NCBI GenBank assembly: GCA_900016875.1
Contig: FCNR01000053.1
Coordinates: 33,953 to 97,952, forward strand
Origin: Eubacteriaceae bacterium CHKCI004
GTDB lineage: Bacteria > Bacillota > Clostridia > Lachnospirales > Lachnospiraceae
Reading direction: 5' to 3'
DNA: 64,000 nt
The position numbers and the translations under genes are program-made. Under the pieces are notes generated by a model, which was not told the DNA's origin, made no database searches, and was given only the letters and a program-made list of their open reading frames with translations. Positions 46,196-53,735 of the stretch are shown piece after piece (position 1 is the first letter of the stretch; each line of letters starts with the position of its first letter).

Positions 46196-46330
46196 TTACT
46201 CTTCTATACCTTGCACGATTCTTGCATATTCGTTGCATTCTTCATTATACGGGCATTTGGTACAATCGTTTTCATATTTCGGGCATTCTTTTTCCAGTAA
46301 TGTTTCTAATTCTTTTATTTTGTCCTGCAT
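46196..46330 (-). CDS. Small cysteine-rich protein
   Basis: The 44-residue protein MQDKIKELETLLEKEC... has four cysteines (C16, C23, C26, C32) in the pattern CPKYENDCTKCPYNEEC, which suggests a metal-binding knuckle. AGAGGAAAAA precedes the ATG. A perfect consensus promoter lies about 95 bases upstream. It is encoded against the direction of the transfer genes. Confidence 0.7.
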   Translation of the reverse strand: MQDKIKELETLLEKECPKYENDCTKCPYNEECNEYARIVQGIEE

Positions 46331-46336
46331 TTTTTC

Positions 46337-46400
46337 CTCTTTCCTGACGCATTTGCTGCGTCAATAATGGTAGATTTGGAAGTTCACTTCCAAACTTATC
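46337..46400 (-). repeat. Leader repeat with hairpin and TTTGGAAGT palindrome, ICE copy
   Basis: GACGCA-N5-TGCGTC (46346-46362) and TTTGGAAGT-N2-ACTTCCAAA (46375-46394) lie in the transcribed leader of the cysteine-rich gene. A close copy occurs in the chromosome at 60815-60880. Confidence 0.75.
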
Positions 46401-46422
46401 TCCTTTCGGTGTTTCTGACTAT

Positions 46423-46451
46423 ATTATATCTCTAATATTAGAGAATGTCAA
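46423..46451 (-). promoter_or_regulatory. Consensus promoter with palindromic operator
   Basis: On the minus strand TTGACA, 17 bases, TATAAT matches the sigma-A consensus perfectly. The spacer is filled by the 16-bp palindrome TCTCTAATATTAGAGA (46429-46444). The divergent HTH protein at 46556 is the obvious candidate to bind it. Confidence 0.75.
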
Positions 46452-46555
46452 TAGCAAAATCACAAAAAATAGAGAAAATGCTTGACTATATATGTGAGAA
46501 AATGATAAACTATAAAAAATAAAATAGTATATAATATAGAAAAGGAGAAAAAAGA

Positions 46556-46825
46556 ATGCTTCAATATAAAATAGATGTAATCAGTGAATTGGAAAAAGTG
46601 GGTATAAATACAACAAAAGCTAAAAGTACAGGAATTTTTGGGCAAGAAACAATGAGAAAATTCCGTAATGGAGACACTAAAATATCATTAGATAACCTTA
46701 ATCGATTGTGTGCAGTTCTGGAAATGCAGCCAAGAGACATTATAAAATATATAGAGACAGATGAGGACAGAGAAAAATATCTCTCAAAAATTTGTGATAC
46801 ACATGTTGACAATCACAAAAAATAG
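46556..46825 (+). CDS. XRE-family regulator of the toxin-antitoxin region
   Basis: The 89-residue Cro/CI-type helix-turn-helix protein (DVISELEKVGINTTKAKSTGIFGQETMRKFRNGDTKISLDNLNRLCAVL) has AAAAGGAGAAAAAAGA before its ATG. A moderate promoter, TTGACT-N18-TAAACT, lies upstream. The gene ends 42 bases before the toxin gene. Confidence 0.8.
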   Translation: MLQYKIDVISELEKVGINTTKAKSTGIFGQETMRKFRNGDTKISLDNLNRLCAVLEMQPRDIIKYIETDEDREKYLSKICDTHVDNHKK

Positions 46826-46867
46826 TGATAAAATATGTGTAGTAAAAAGAAGGGAGGGGAAAAGAAA

Positions 46868-47107
46868 TTGCAAATAGAATATAGTAAGAAATCAGTGAAA
46901 TACATTAATTCAGCAGATAAACCGACGAAAAAAAGGCTGAAAGAAGCAATTGAAAAAATACCATTTGGAGATATTAAAAAGTTGCAAGGGGCGGGAGAAG
47001 GTTATAGACTCCGTGTTGGTGATTTGAGAGTCCTGTTTACAATGGAAGATGATAAAATTTATATTGATAATATCATCCCAAGAGGGCAGGCATATAAAAG
47101 ATTATAG
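46868..47107 (+). CDS. RelE-type toxin
   Basis: The 79-residue protein has the RelE/ParE fold pattern: LQIEYSKKSVKYIN, a central helix, LQGAGEGYRLRVGDLRVLFTMEDDKIYIDNIIPRGQAYKR. Relatives cut mRNA at the ribosome. TTG 46868 fits GGGAGGGG upstream better than the earlier ATG at 46835. The antitoxin gene follows 10 bases later. Confidence 0.82.
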   Translation: MQIEYSKKSVKYINSADKPTKKRLKEAIEKIPFGDIKKLQGAGEGYRLRVGDLRVLFTMEDDKIYIDNIIPRGQAYKRL

Positions 47108-47117
47108 GAGGCAAAAC

Positions 47118-47309
47118 ATGAGTAGAGAAATGTTAAAAAATCTGATAGAATTAGTGCCGGAAAATGATATTGAAGTATTATACCGTGTGATTGTGAAATT
47201 CGTTCCAGAGGTAGAGCCAGAACCTGGAGAACTGGAAGCCCTCTTGGAAGGACGGGAAGACAGAAAAAAGAATGGGACGATTCCTCATGATGCTATTAAT
47301 TGGGAATAA
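47118..47309 (+). CDS. Antitoxin partner of the RelE-type toxin
   Basis: The 63-residue acidic helical protein (MSREMLKNLIELVPENDIEVLYRVIVKFVPE..., ending DAINWE) has AGGAGGCAAAAC upstream. It follows the toxin gene, the reverse of the commonest order. The pair would help to keep the element in the population. Confidence 0.65.
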   Translation: MSREMLKNLIELVPENDIEVLYRVIVKFVPEVEPEPGELEALLEGREDRKKNGTIPHDAINWE

Positions 47310-47363
47310 GAAGGAATGAACCTTAATGATTATATTACCATATGTTATATATTGAAAATTTTG

Positions 47364-47393
47364 TTGGCCTGTTATGTATATGTAGCAGGCCAA
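47364..47393 (+). terminator. Hairpin after the antitoxin gene
   Basis: TTGGCCTG pairs with CAGGCCAA, followed by TTTATTA. Confidence 0.55.
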
Positions 47394-47418
47394 TTTATTA
47401 TAGATAAAGGAAAATATA

Positions 47419-48474
47419 ATGGGAGAAAAATGGCGACAATTAAAATATGAAGATCGCTTGCAATTAGATATATGTCTTAAAGGGAAAATGAAAGTGCCAG
47501 ACATTGCAAAATTGTTACATGTTGCGAAGACAACGATATATCGGGAGATAAAACGGGGGAAATTTACCAAAAGAAACTCTGATTGGACGGAATCAGAAGT
47601 GTATGACCCATATGTGGCGAACGAAAAATATAAGGAAAATTTGCAGAAGCGGGGGAGACAATTAAAAATAGGCAATGATTTGAAATATGCATCTTATTTG
47701 GAAAAGAAGATTATAGAAGATAAATATTCCCCGGAGGCAGCACTTGTCACAGCAAAAAGAGATACAGACCAAGGATTCCAGACGACAATATGTGTGAATA
47801 CATTATATTCTTATATCAGGAAGGGGATATTTTTAAATCTTACGATGGAAGACCTTCCGATTAGAAAAAAGAAGCAGAAGAAAAAGCGTGTCAAGGTACA
47901 GAAACGGGCACAGGCGGGAACCAGTATCAGCCTGCGGCCAAAACATATAGATAAGAGAGAAGAGTTTGGAAACTGGGAAATGGATACCGTAGTCGGGGCA
48001 CAGAAAGAATCAAAAAATATACTATTAGTCCTAACTGAACGGAAGACAAGGGAAGAAATCATACGAAAAATGAAAGATAAATCTGCCGCATCTGTTGTCA
48101 GAGCATTGGATGGGCTGGAAAGAAAGTTGGGGACAACGCTTTTTCGTAAAATATTTAAGACAATCACAGTAGATAATGGGACTGAGTTTAGCGATGTAAA
48201 AGGAATAGAACGGTCAAAAAGAAGTCGAAAAAAGCGGACGAAACTCTTTTTCTGTCACCCATACCGCAGTTGTGAACGGGGAAGTAATGAAAACAACAAT
48301 CGCCTTATCCGTCGGCACATCCCCAAAGGCATTAATTTTGACTTTATGCCCCGTACTGAAATTCAGTACGTAGAAGACTGGATAAACAACTATCCCAGAA
48401 AGTTGTTCGGATTTCGATCGGCGGGAGAGTTGTTCCAGGAAGAATTATTAAAATTGGGAATCAGCGTCAATTAG
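47419..48474 (+). CDS. IS30-family DDE transposase, candidate integrase of the ICE
   Basis: The 351-residue transposase has an N-terminal helix-turn-helix (KYEDRLQLDICLKG...AKTTIYREIKRG) and a DDE core: NWEMDTVVGA, KTITVDNGTEFSD, and the glutamate in HPYRSCERGSNENNNRLIRRHIPKG. The ending NNYPRKLFGFRSAGELF is typical of IS30. A palindrome copy lies in frame as RTEIQY near residue 313. No short insertion-sequence ends border this gene closely, and it has its own terminator. It could therefore act on the ends of the whole element. Confidence 0.92.
   Translation: MGEKWRQLKYEDRLQLDICLKGKMKVPDIAKLLHVAKTTIYREIKRGKFTKRNSDWTESEVYDPYVANEKYKENLQKRGRQLKIGNDLKYASYLEKKIIEDKYSPEAALVTAKRDTDQGFQTTICVNTLYSYIRKGIFLNLTMEDLPIRKKKQKKKRVKVQKRAQAGTSISLRPKHIDKREEFGNWEMDTVVGAQKESKNILLVLTERKTREEIIRKMKDKSAASVVRALDGLERKLGTTLFRKIFKTITVDNGTEFSDVKGIERSKRSRKKRTKLFFCHPYRSCERGSNENNNRLIRRHIPKGINFDFMPRTEIQYVEDWINNYPRKLFGFRSAGELFQEELLKLGISVN
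48353..48369. repeat. 17-bp palindrome, copy 24 (A-centred, inside the transposase gene)
   Basis: Exact copy within the coding sequence, in the conserved region just after the catalytic glutamate. Confidence 0.95.
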
Positions 48475-48512
48475 CTGATAATTGAGATAGAAAAAGCAAA
48501 AAAGATGCGTAT

Positions 48513-48536
48513 AGGCTGCCGAAAGACAGCCTTTTT
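48513..48536 (+). terminator. Intrinsic terminator of the transposase gene
   Basis: AGGCTG-N8-CAGCCT followed by a T run. Confidence 0.8.
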
Positions 48537-48692
48537 GTCGTACCTTTTTTTATTATTGAGGAAATTATATTATGAGACAATGTGAAAAAAACGTCTTATC
48601 ACGTAGATGTAATGGATTTTTGTGTAAAAGTACATTATAATAAGGATAAAACAGGGATAGGCCCATAAATCTTTAAAATTTTTCAAAAAAAA

Positions 48693-48718
48693 TGTTGCAA
48701 AAAAACTTGACATTTGCA
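48693..48718 (-). repeat. Right terminal inverted repeat (IS30-like)
   Basis: TGTTGCA at 48693-48699 is the inverted partner of TGCAACA at the left end, at the same distance (20-26) from the direct repeat. The 48540-48692 stretch is AT-rich and holds no gene. Confidence 0.6.
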
Positions 48719-48734
48719 GAAACCATGAATTTCT
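48719..48734. repeat. Right copy of the 16-bp direct repeat flanking the ICE
   Basis: GAAACCATGAATTTCT, identical to 4526-4541. Confidence 0.85.
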
Positions 48735-48745
48735 TATGGCTGACC

Positions 48746-48774
48746 TTGATTAATATGCTTTTTTAGGATATTAT
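48746..48774 (+). promoter_or_regulatory. Promoter of the DJ-1 gene
   Basis: TTGATT (48746), 17 bases, TATTAT (48769). The direct repeat ends 11 bases upstream of the -35 box, so the element is inserted just behind a promoter. Confidence 0.6.
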
Positions 48775-48825
48775 TTAAGGAAGCGCTGAAAAAAGTGCCT
48801 TATCATATTTGCAGGAGGTTTTCAT

Positions 48826-49371
48826 ATGAGTTTAGTATATGTTTTTTTTGCAGACGGATTTGAAGAAGTAGAAGCACTCACAGCAGTGGATTTATTAAGA
48901 AGAGCCGGCGAGGATGTGCGAATGGTTTCTGTTATGGGAAGAAAAGCGGTGACCGGATCCCACAATATTTCAGTGGAGTGTGATATGGTGTTTGAAGAGA
49001 TAGGAAAAACAGCGGATATGCTTGTGCTGCCAGGCGGACTGCCAGGAACGGATCATTTGCGAGAGCACCGGGAACTGGCGCAGCTGCTCACGGAGCAGTA
49101 TCAGGACGGTCGATATGTGGCGGCTATCTGTGCGGCGCCGTCGGTCTTTGCAGGACTGGGATTCCTTGAGAACCGGAAGGCAACCAGCTATCCGGGATGT
49201 GTGGATGCGTCCCGGTGCGGCAGCTATGTGGAAGATCCTGTGGCGGTGGACGGAAATGTTATTACCAGCCGGGGTGTCGGTACGGCGATACCTTTTGCCC
49301 TTGCGCTCATCGAGGTATTGGAGAGCCGCGCAGAGGCAGAGAAGATTGCCGCGTCAATCGTATACCGGTAA
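48826..49371 (+). CDS. DJ-1/PfpI-family protein
   Basis: The 181-residue protein has the DJ-1 fold with the nucleophilic cysteine in VAAICAAPSV and the acidic elbow residue in FADGFEEVEA. Relatives act on glyoxal-damaged molecules or as chaperones. GCAGGAGG precedes the ATG. Before insertion of the element it stood divergent from the CYTH gene. Confidence 0.9.
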   Translation: MSLVYVFFADGFEEVEALTAVDLLRRAGEDVRMVSVMGRKAVTGSHNISVECDMVFEEIGKTADMLVLPGGLPGTDHLREHRELAQLLTEQYQDGRYVAAICAAPSVFAGLGFLENRKATSYPGCVDASRCGSYVEDPVAVDGNVITSRGVGTAIPFALALIEVLESRAEAEKIAASIVYR

Positions 49372-49384
49372 TCAGGAGGAATTT

Positions 49385-50173
49385 ATGAGTCAGGAGAATC
49401 AAACCGGCTTTTTCAGGCAGTATTTTATCGCATGTTTTCAGCCGGGGAAATATAAGTTGCTGCTGGAAAAAAAGACAGGCAGCCATGTTCTGTATCTGGG
49501 TCTGCTTCTGCTTTTTCTTCTGGTGGTAGATACGCTGATTCCTTTCGGAGCATGGACAGCCAGCGTGGGAGGGTTCCGGAATCTGTTTATGAACCGTATT
49601 CCGGAATTTACTCTGGATAATGGAACGCTCACCATGGAATCGCCGCTTTCTTTTGAAATCGGCTCATCTATCCGGGTGGAGATCAATTCGGGCGTGGAGA
49701 AATTCACACAGGAAGATTTTGATGAAGAGTACCTGCAGGAAATTCTTGTCAGCAAAACAAATGTGTTGATCCGCACGGGCGAAACGGGTTCCGAACTTTC
49801 ATTATCTGCCCTGAGCGGTCTGTATTTGGACAATCAGGTGCTCACGGCGGCGATACCCGCCATTATGGTCATGCTGCTGTTCTATTTTATAATGATTTTT
49901 ATATCTAAGGCTGTGCAGTATCTGATAGTCTCTCTGGTATATGGACTGATCTGCCGGGTGGGCGTACGCTCGCCGGAGGGGGAGACGCTATCCATCAAGG
50001 ATTCGTTCCTCATTGCGGTGTATGCCAAGACTCTTTTTGCCATCATCGGCAGCGTCAATGCCAGTCTGGGTTATATCATAAGCAGTTTCTGGGTATCTAT
50101 GATATCCATTGTATTTGTCATGAGTTATATGTTTAAAGCGGAAGTTTCTGTTTTGAAACCGGAAGTTTCCTGA
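49385..50173 (+). CDS. DUF1189-like membrane protein
   Basis: The 262-residue protein has one membrane segment near 35-55, an extracellular domain of about 100 residues and three or four C-terminal membrane segments, as in DUF1189 proteins. CAGGAGGAATTT precedes ATG 49385; the open frame to 49022 is overlap with the DJ-1 gene. Function unknown. Confidence 0.72.
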   Translation: MSQENQTGFFRQYFIACFQPGKYKLLLEKKTGSHVLYLGLLLLFLLVVDTLIPFGAWTASVGGFRNLFMNRIPEFTLDNGTLTMESPLSFEIGSSIRVEINSGVEKFTQEDFDEEYLQEILVSKTNVLIRTGETGSELSLSALSGLYLDNQVLTAAIPAIMVMLLFYFIMIFISKAVQYLIVSLVYGLICRVGVRSPEGETLSIKDSFLIAVYAKTLFAIIGSVNASLGYIISSFWVSMISIVFVMSYMFKAEVSVLKPEVS

Positions 50174-50186
50174 AAGGGGAGATAAT

Positions 50187-50741
50187 ATGTCAAAAGTTAT
50201 TATGGTTACCGGCGGCAGCCGGAGCGGGAAAAGCGTGTTGGCCGAGAAGAAGGCGATTGAATATGGAAAAAGAAGCGTGCTTTACATTGCTACGGCTATT
50301 CCTGTAGACGAGGATATGAAGGAACGAATCCGCATCCATCAGGAACGCAGGGATTCCGAGTGGGGAACGTATGAAGGATACCGCGATCTGGGCGATGTGG
50401 TGAGCAGTACGGAAAAGGACACGATCCTTCTTGACTGTGTGACAGTGCTGGTCACTAATATTTTGATGGAAGACGAGAGGGATTTTGACAAGATAAGCGC
50501 CAGGGAGATTGAAGATCTGGAAGCACAGGTCATGCTGGAACTGGGTAATATTATCAAAGGCGCCAGAGACGGCAACAAGACGCTGATTCTTGTGACCAAT
50601 GAAGTAGGGATGTCCGTGGTTCCTTCCTATCGTCTGGGAAGAATTTTCAGCGATATCACAGGAAAAGCGAACCAGCTCATCGCCTCTTTAAGCGATGAGG
50701 TTTATATGTCCATCAGCGGTATTCCGCTGCGCCTGAAATAG
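50187..50741 (+). CDS. cobU: Adenosylcobinamide kinase/guanylyltransferase
   Basis: The 184-residue bifunctional enzyme attaches phosphate and then GMP to adenosylcobinamide in the lower-ligand part of cobalamin synthesis. It shows GGSRSGKSVLAE at 8-19, the guanylylation histidine in RIRIHQERR, and TNEVGMSVVP. No other cobalamin genes are adjacent, so it probably serves salvage. AAAGGGGAG precedes the ATG. Confidence 0.92.
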   Translation: MSKVIMVTGGSRSGKSVLAEKKAIEYGKRSVLYIATAIPVDEDMKERIRIHQERRDSEWGTYEGYRDLGDVVSSTEKDTILLDCVTVLVTNILMEDERDFDKISAREIEDLEAQVMLELGNIIKGARDGNKTLILVTNEVGMSVVPSYRLGRIFSDITGKANQLIASLSDEVYMSISGIPLRLK

Positions 50742-50749
50742 GTGACGGT

Positions 50750-51535
50750 ATGAAAAAGAAAAAAAGAAGCCCGATTTCTCTCCTGATCCTGCTGATCTGC
50801 CTGGCAGTGGCCGCTTTTTCCGCCTGGAAGCTCTATGGTTATTTTCGGGGCTACCGGGACGGAGAGAAGGAATACGAGGAGCTGACGCAGTATGTGGAGA
50901 CATCACAGCAGGAGGAGACGAAAAAAGGAAAGAAGGATAAATGCCCGATCACCGTTGATTTTGACTCTCTGCGGGCCATCAACGAGGATATTGTCGCCTG
51001 GCTGTATATTCCTGATACGGGAGTGAACTATCCGGTGGTGCAGGGCGAGGATAATGAGTATTATCTTCATCATACTTTTGAGAAGAAAGAGAATTTTTCC
51101 GGAGCTATTTTTATGGATACTACATGCAGTCTGGATTTTTCTTCGGACAACAGTATCCTTTTCGGTCATAATCTGAGAACCGGTGAAATGTTCGGGCAGC
51201 TGAAGCGGCTGTACGATACCGATTATAATGAGGAGGCTGATTACCAGAAACACCCGGTCATCTGGGTGGTAACTCCGGATTTGGCCATGGAATATCGGAT
51301 ATTTGCAGCAAGAGAAATCAGTGTGGAGCGGGATACGGACGTCTACATGGTAGACTTTGCGCAGCGGGAGGAGTATCAGGCATGGATGGAGCAGCAAAAA
51401 GCCGCCTCCATGTATGAAACAGATACGGACATTTCTTCCTACGAACCGATGCTCACACTTTCTACCTGTACATCAGATACAGAGGACGGCCGCTTTATCG
51501 TACAGGCGATCCGTATTCAGGTGCGCGCACAGTAA
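50750..51535 (+). CDS. Class B sortase (chromosomal)
   Basis: The 261-residue transpeptidase has an N-terminal membrane segment and catalytic histidine in ILFGHNLR, cysteine in TLSTC and arginine near DGRFIVQ. Its substrates are not nearby. It is distinct from the element-borne sortase at 9730. Confidence 0.92.
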   Translation: MKKKKRSPISLLILLICLAVAAFSAWKLYGYFRGYRDGEKEYEELTQYVETSQQEETKKGKKDKCPITVDFDSLRAINEDIVAWLYIPDTGVNYPVVQGEDNEYYLHHTFEKKENFSGAIFMDTTCSLDFSSDNSILFGHNLRTGEMFGQLKRLYDTDYNEEADYQKHPVIWVVTPDLAMEYRIFAAREISVERDTDVYMVDFAQREEYQAWMEQQKAASMYETDTDISSYEPMLTLSTCTSDTEDGRFIVQAIRIQVRAQ

Positions 51536-51549
51536 GGAAAGGAAATGTG

Positions 51550-53607
51550 ATGTGGAGAAAAATGTGGAATTCTTCCAATCGGAAGGTTCTGTGCTGTAAT
51601 ATCATAACTGCCCTTGTTCTCAACCTTTTCCTGGAATGGATGGAAAGAAAGTCTGTGGCGGAGGTTCTTTCCTTTGTCAATGAGAGGACTTATGTATTTC
51701 TTTTTAATGCGGCTATAATTTTCATGTCTCTTTCTCTGATATTGCTTGTCAGAAAGAAAATATTTGTATATGCGGTTATTACCGGGTGCTGGATTCTCAT
51801 AGGAACTACGAACGGTATTGTTCTGAACGGAAGAAAGACTCCCTTTACCGCAGTGGATCTGACTGTTGCCAAATCAATTCTGCCAGTGCTCAATAGTTAT
51901 CTGGAGCTCTGGCAGATTGTATTACTGGTGATTTTGATGATCGGGGGAGTCATAGCGCTCGTATGTCTGTGCCTCTATTCGCCGTCCAGCGGCAGATCCT
52001 TTGATATGAGAGCAAATGTACTGCTGGTACTGCTGCTGTCGCTGCTTTTCGGAGCCGTTGCTTATGTGGGAGTGGGAAGAGGACAGATTATCAGTAAGTT
52101 TGATAATCCTATCAACGGTTACAAGGATTATGGCGTTGCCTACGGTTTTTGCGTGACAGCTCTTGATACCGGGATAGACCGGCCTATCAATTACAGCAGG
52201 GACAGGATCAATAAGCTGAAGAGCAGGATATCTGACGCGCTTTCCGAGAAAGAAGAAAAGGAAAATACAGAGAACAGCCGCGAACCGAATATCATCTTTA
52301 TTCAGCTGGAATCATTTTTTGATCTGACCCAGGTGAAAGATCTGAATATATCTGAGGACCCTATTCCATTTTTCCATCAGCTTCAGGAGCAGACCACTTC
52401 CGGCAGGCTGACGGTGCCGGTGTACGGCGCGGGGACCATCAATACGGAGTTTGAGGTGATCACCGGCATGAGTACGGAATATTTCGGCACGGGAGAGTAT
52501 CCGTACCGGAGCGTTTTGAAGGACAAGACCTGCGAGAGTATTGCGTATTGGCTGAAAGATTTATCTTATGAGAGCACGGTGATTCATAACAATAACGCGT
52601 CATTTTATGACAGATACCGGGTATTTTCCAATCTGGGATTTGACAATTTTATTACCATTGAAAATATGAATGTCAAAAGCTGGACGGAGGCCGGATGGGC
52701 GAAGGATGCTATTTTGACGGATTATATTATGGATACTTTGGGGAAAACCAGTTCCAGAGATATCATTTATACTATATCGGTACAGGGACATGGCGATTAT
52801 CCTACAAGCGGTCAGGAGGATGCGAAGATTCAGGTGTCTGGTGAAGGATACAGCGAATCCTACCTTAATCAGGTAACCTATTACGCCAATCAGATTCATG
52901 AGATGGATGAATTTTTGCAGGAATTGATCGGAAAACTGGAGAAATGCGGCGAGGATACCATGGTCATCGCTTATGGAGACCATCTTCCGGGGCTGGATTT
53001 CGAGACGGAAGATTTAAAAGAAGGAAATAAATATGAGACGCCGTATTTTATCTGGGATAACTTTGGATATAACAGCAGTCATAAAGAGGAGGAGTCAGAG
53101 AATCTGTCCGCTTTTGAGCTGGCCTCCAAGGTCCTCTCTCAGGTCAATATACACAGCGGAATCATCAATCAGTTTCATCAGACTATGAAAGGGACTAAGA
53201 ATGAAGGAAAGAATCTGAAGCTTCTTCAGTATGATATGCTTTATGGGGCCGATTTTTCCCATGAGGATGAGGAAGAGCTGGAACCAACGACTCTTAATTA
53301 CAGCCTGAAACCTGTACGGGTGACGAAAGTGAAGGAAAACGACAGTAATTATCTGCTGCTTGGAGAGAATTTTACCGAATTCAGCCGCGTGTACATCAAT
53401 GGGATTCTTACAAATTCCACCATGAAAAGCAGCCAGGTCCTTGAGATCAAGGCCAGCGCCTTAAAAGACGGCGATGAAATAGTCATACATCAGGTGAGTA
53501 AAACAAACAGTGATATGACTCTGAATAAATCAGATGTATTCACCTTCCATAAATCTCTGGTGGAGCCATTATATAAAGACAGCACAGAAGTGCAGAATGG
53601 AGAATAA
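51550..53607 (+). CDS. LTA synthase-family phosphoglycerol transferase
   Basis: The 685-residue protein has about five N-terminal membrane segments and an extracellular sulfatase-like domain. It shows PNIIFIQLESFFD, the nucleophilic threonine region GAGTINTEFEVITGMS and metal ligands in YGDHLPG. It probably polymerises or decorates glycerophosphate chains. An additional C-terminal beta domain (from about residue 575) is unusual for the family. ATG 51550 follows GTG 51547. Confidence 0.85.
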   Translation: MWRKMWNSSNRKVLCCNIITALVLNLFLEWMERKSVAEVLSFVNERTYVFLFNAAIIFMSLSLILLVRKKIFVYAVITGCWILIGTTNGIVLNGRKTPFTAVDLTVAKSILPVLNSYLELWQIVLLVILMIGGVIALVCLCLYSPSSGRSFDMRANVLLVLLLSLLFGAVAYVGVGRGQIISKFDNPINGYKDYGVAYGFCVTALDTGIDRPINYSRDRINKLKSRISDALSEKEEKENTENSREPNIIFIQLESFFDLTQVKDLNISEDPIPFFHQLQEQTTSGRLTVPVYGAGTINTEFEVITGMSTEYFGTGEYPYRSVLKDKTCESIAYWLKDLSYESTVIHNNNASFYDRYRVFSNLGFDNFITIENMNVKSWTEAGWAKDAILTDYIMDTLGKTSSRDIIYTISVQGHGDYPTSGQEDAKIQVSGEGYSESYLNQVTYYANQIHEMDEFLQELIGKLEKCGEDTMVIAYGDHLPGLDFETEDLKEGNKYETPYFIWDNFGYNSSHKEEESENLSAFELASKVLSQVNIHSGIINQFHQTMKGTKNEGKNLKLLQYDMLYGADFSHEDEEELEPTTLNYSLKPVRVTKVKENDSNYLLLGENFTEFSRVYINGILTNSTMKSSQVLEIKASALKDGDEIVIHQVSKTNSDMTLNKSDVFTFHKSLVEPLYKDSTEVQNGE

Positions 53608-53735
53608 ACATATAGAATAAGAAAGGCCGCCCGAGGTCTGTCTGCTGCATAATGATTCCGGCAATGTTTTTCCGATGGGAGTTGTCAGGAAAGATGATCC
53701 GGCAGGCAGGCTGCGGGCGGCTGTTTTTGTCCGTA

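Larger units (their letters stand above)
4542..48718. mobile_element. 44.2-kb integrative conjugative element with IS30-type ends
   Basis: The limits are the inner edges of the 16-bp direct repeat. Between them lie partition, replication, surface-protein, type IV secretion and mobilisation genes; housekeeping genes lie outside. No tyrosine or serine recombinase is visible in any frame. The only candidate for movement is the IS30-family transposase at 47419-48474. Both ends carry TGCAACA at positions 20-26 inward in inverted orientation. The 17-bp palindrome family is confined to this interval. Confidence 0.85.

Noticed and set aside
8483..48369. 17-bp palindromes as intrinsic terminators
   Set aside because: No T run follows most copies, and many lie just before the ribosome-binding site of the next gene or inside coding sequence.
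8483..48369. 17-bp palindromes as chromosomal parS or LexA boxes
   Set aside because: They do not match the known parS palindrome (TGTTTCACGTGAAACA) or the Gram-positive LexA box (GAAC-N4-GTTC).
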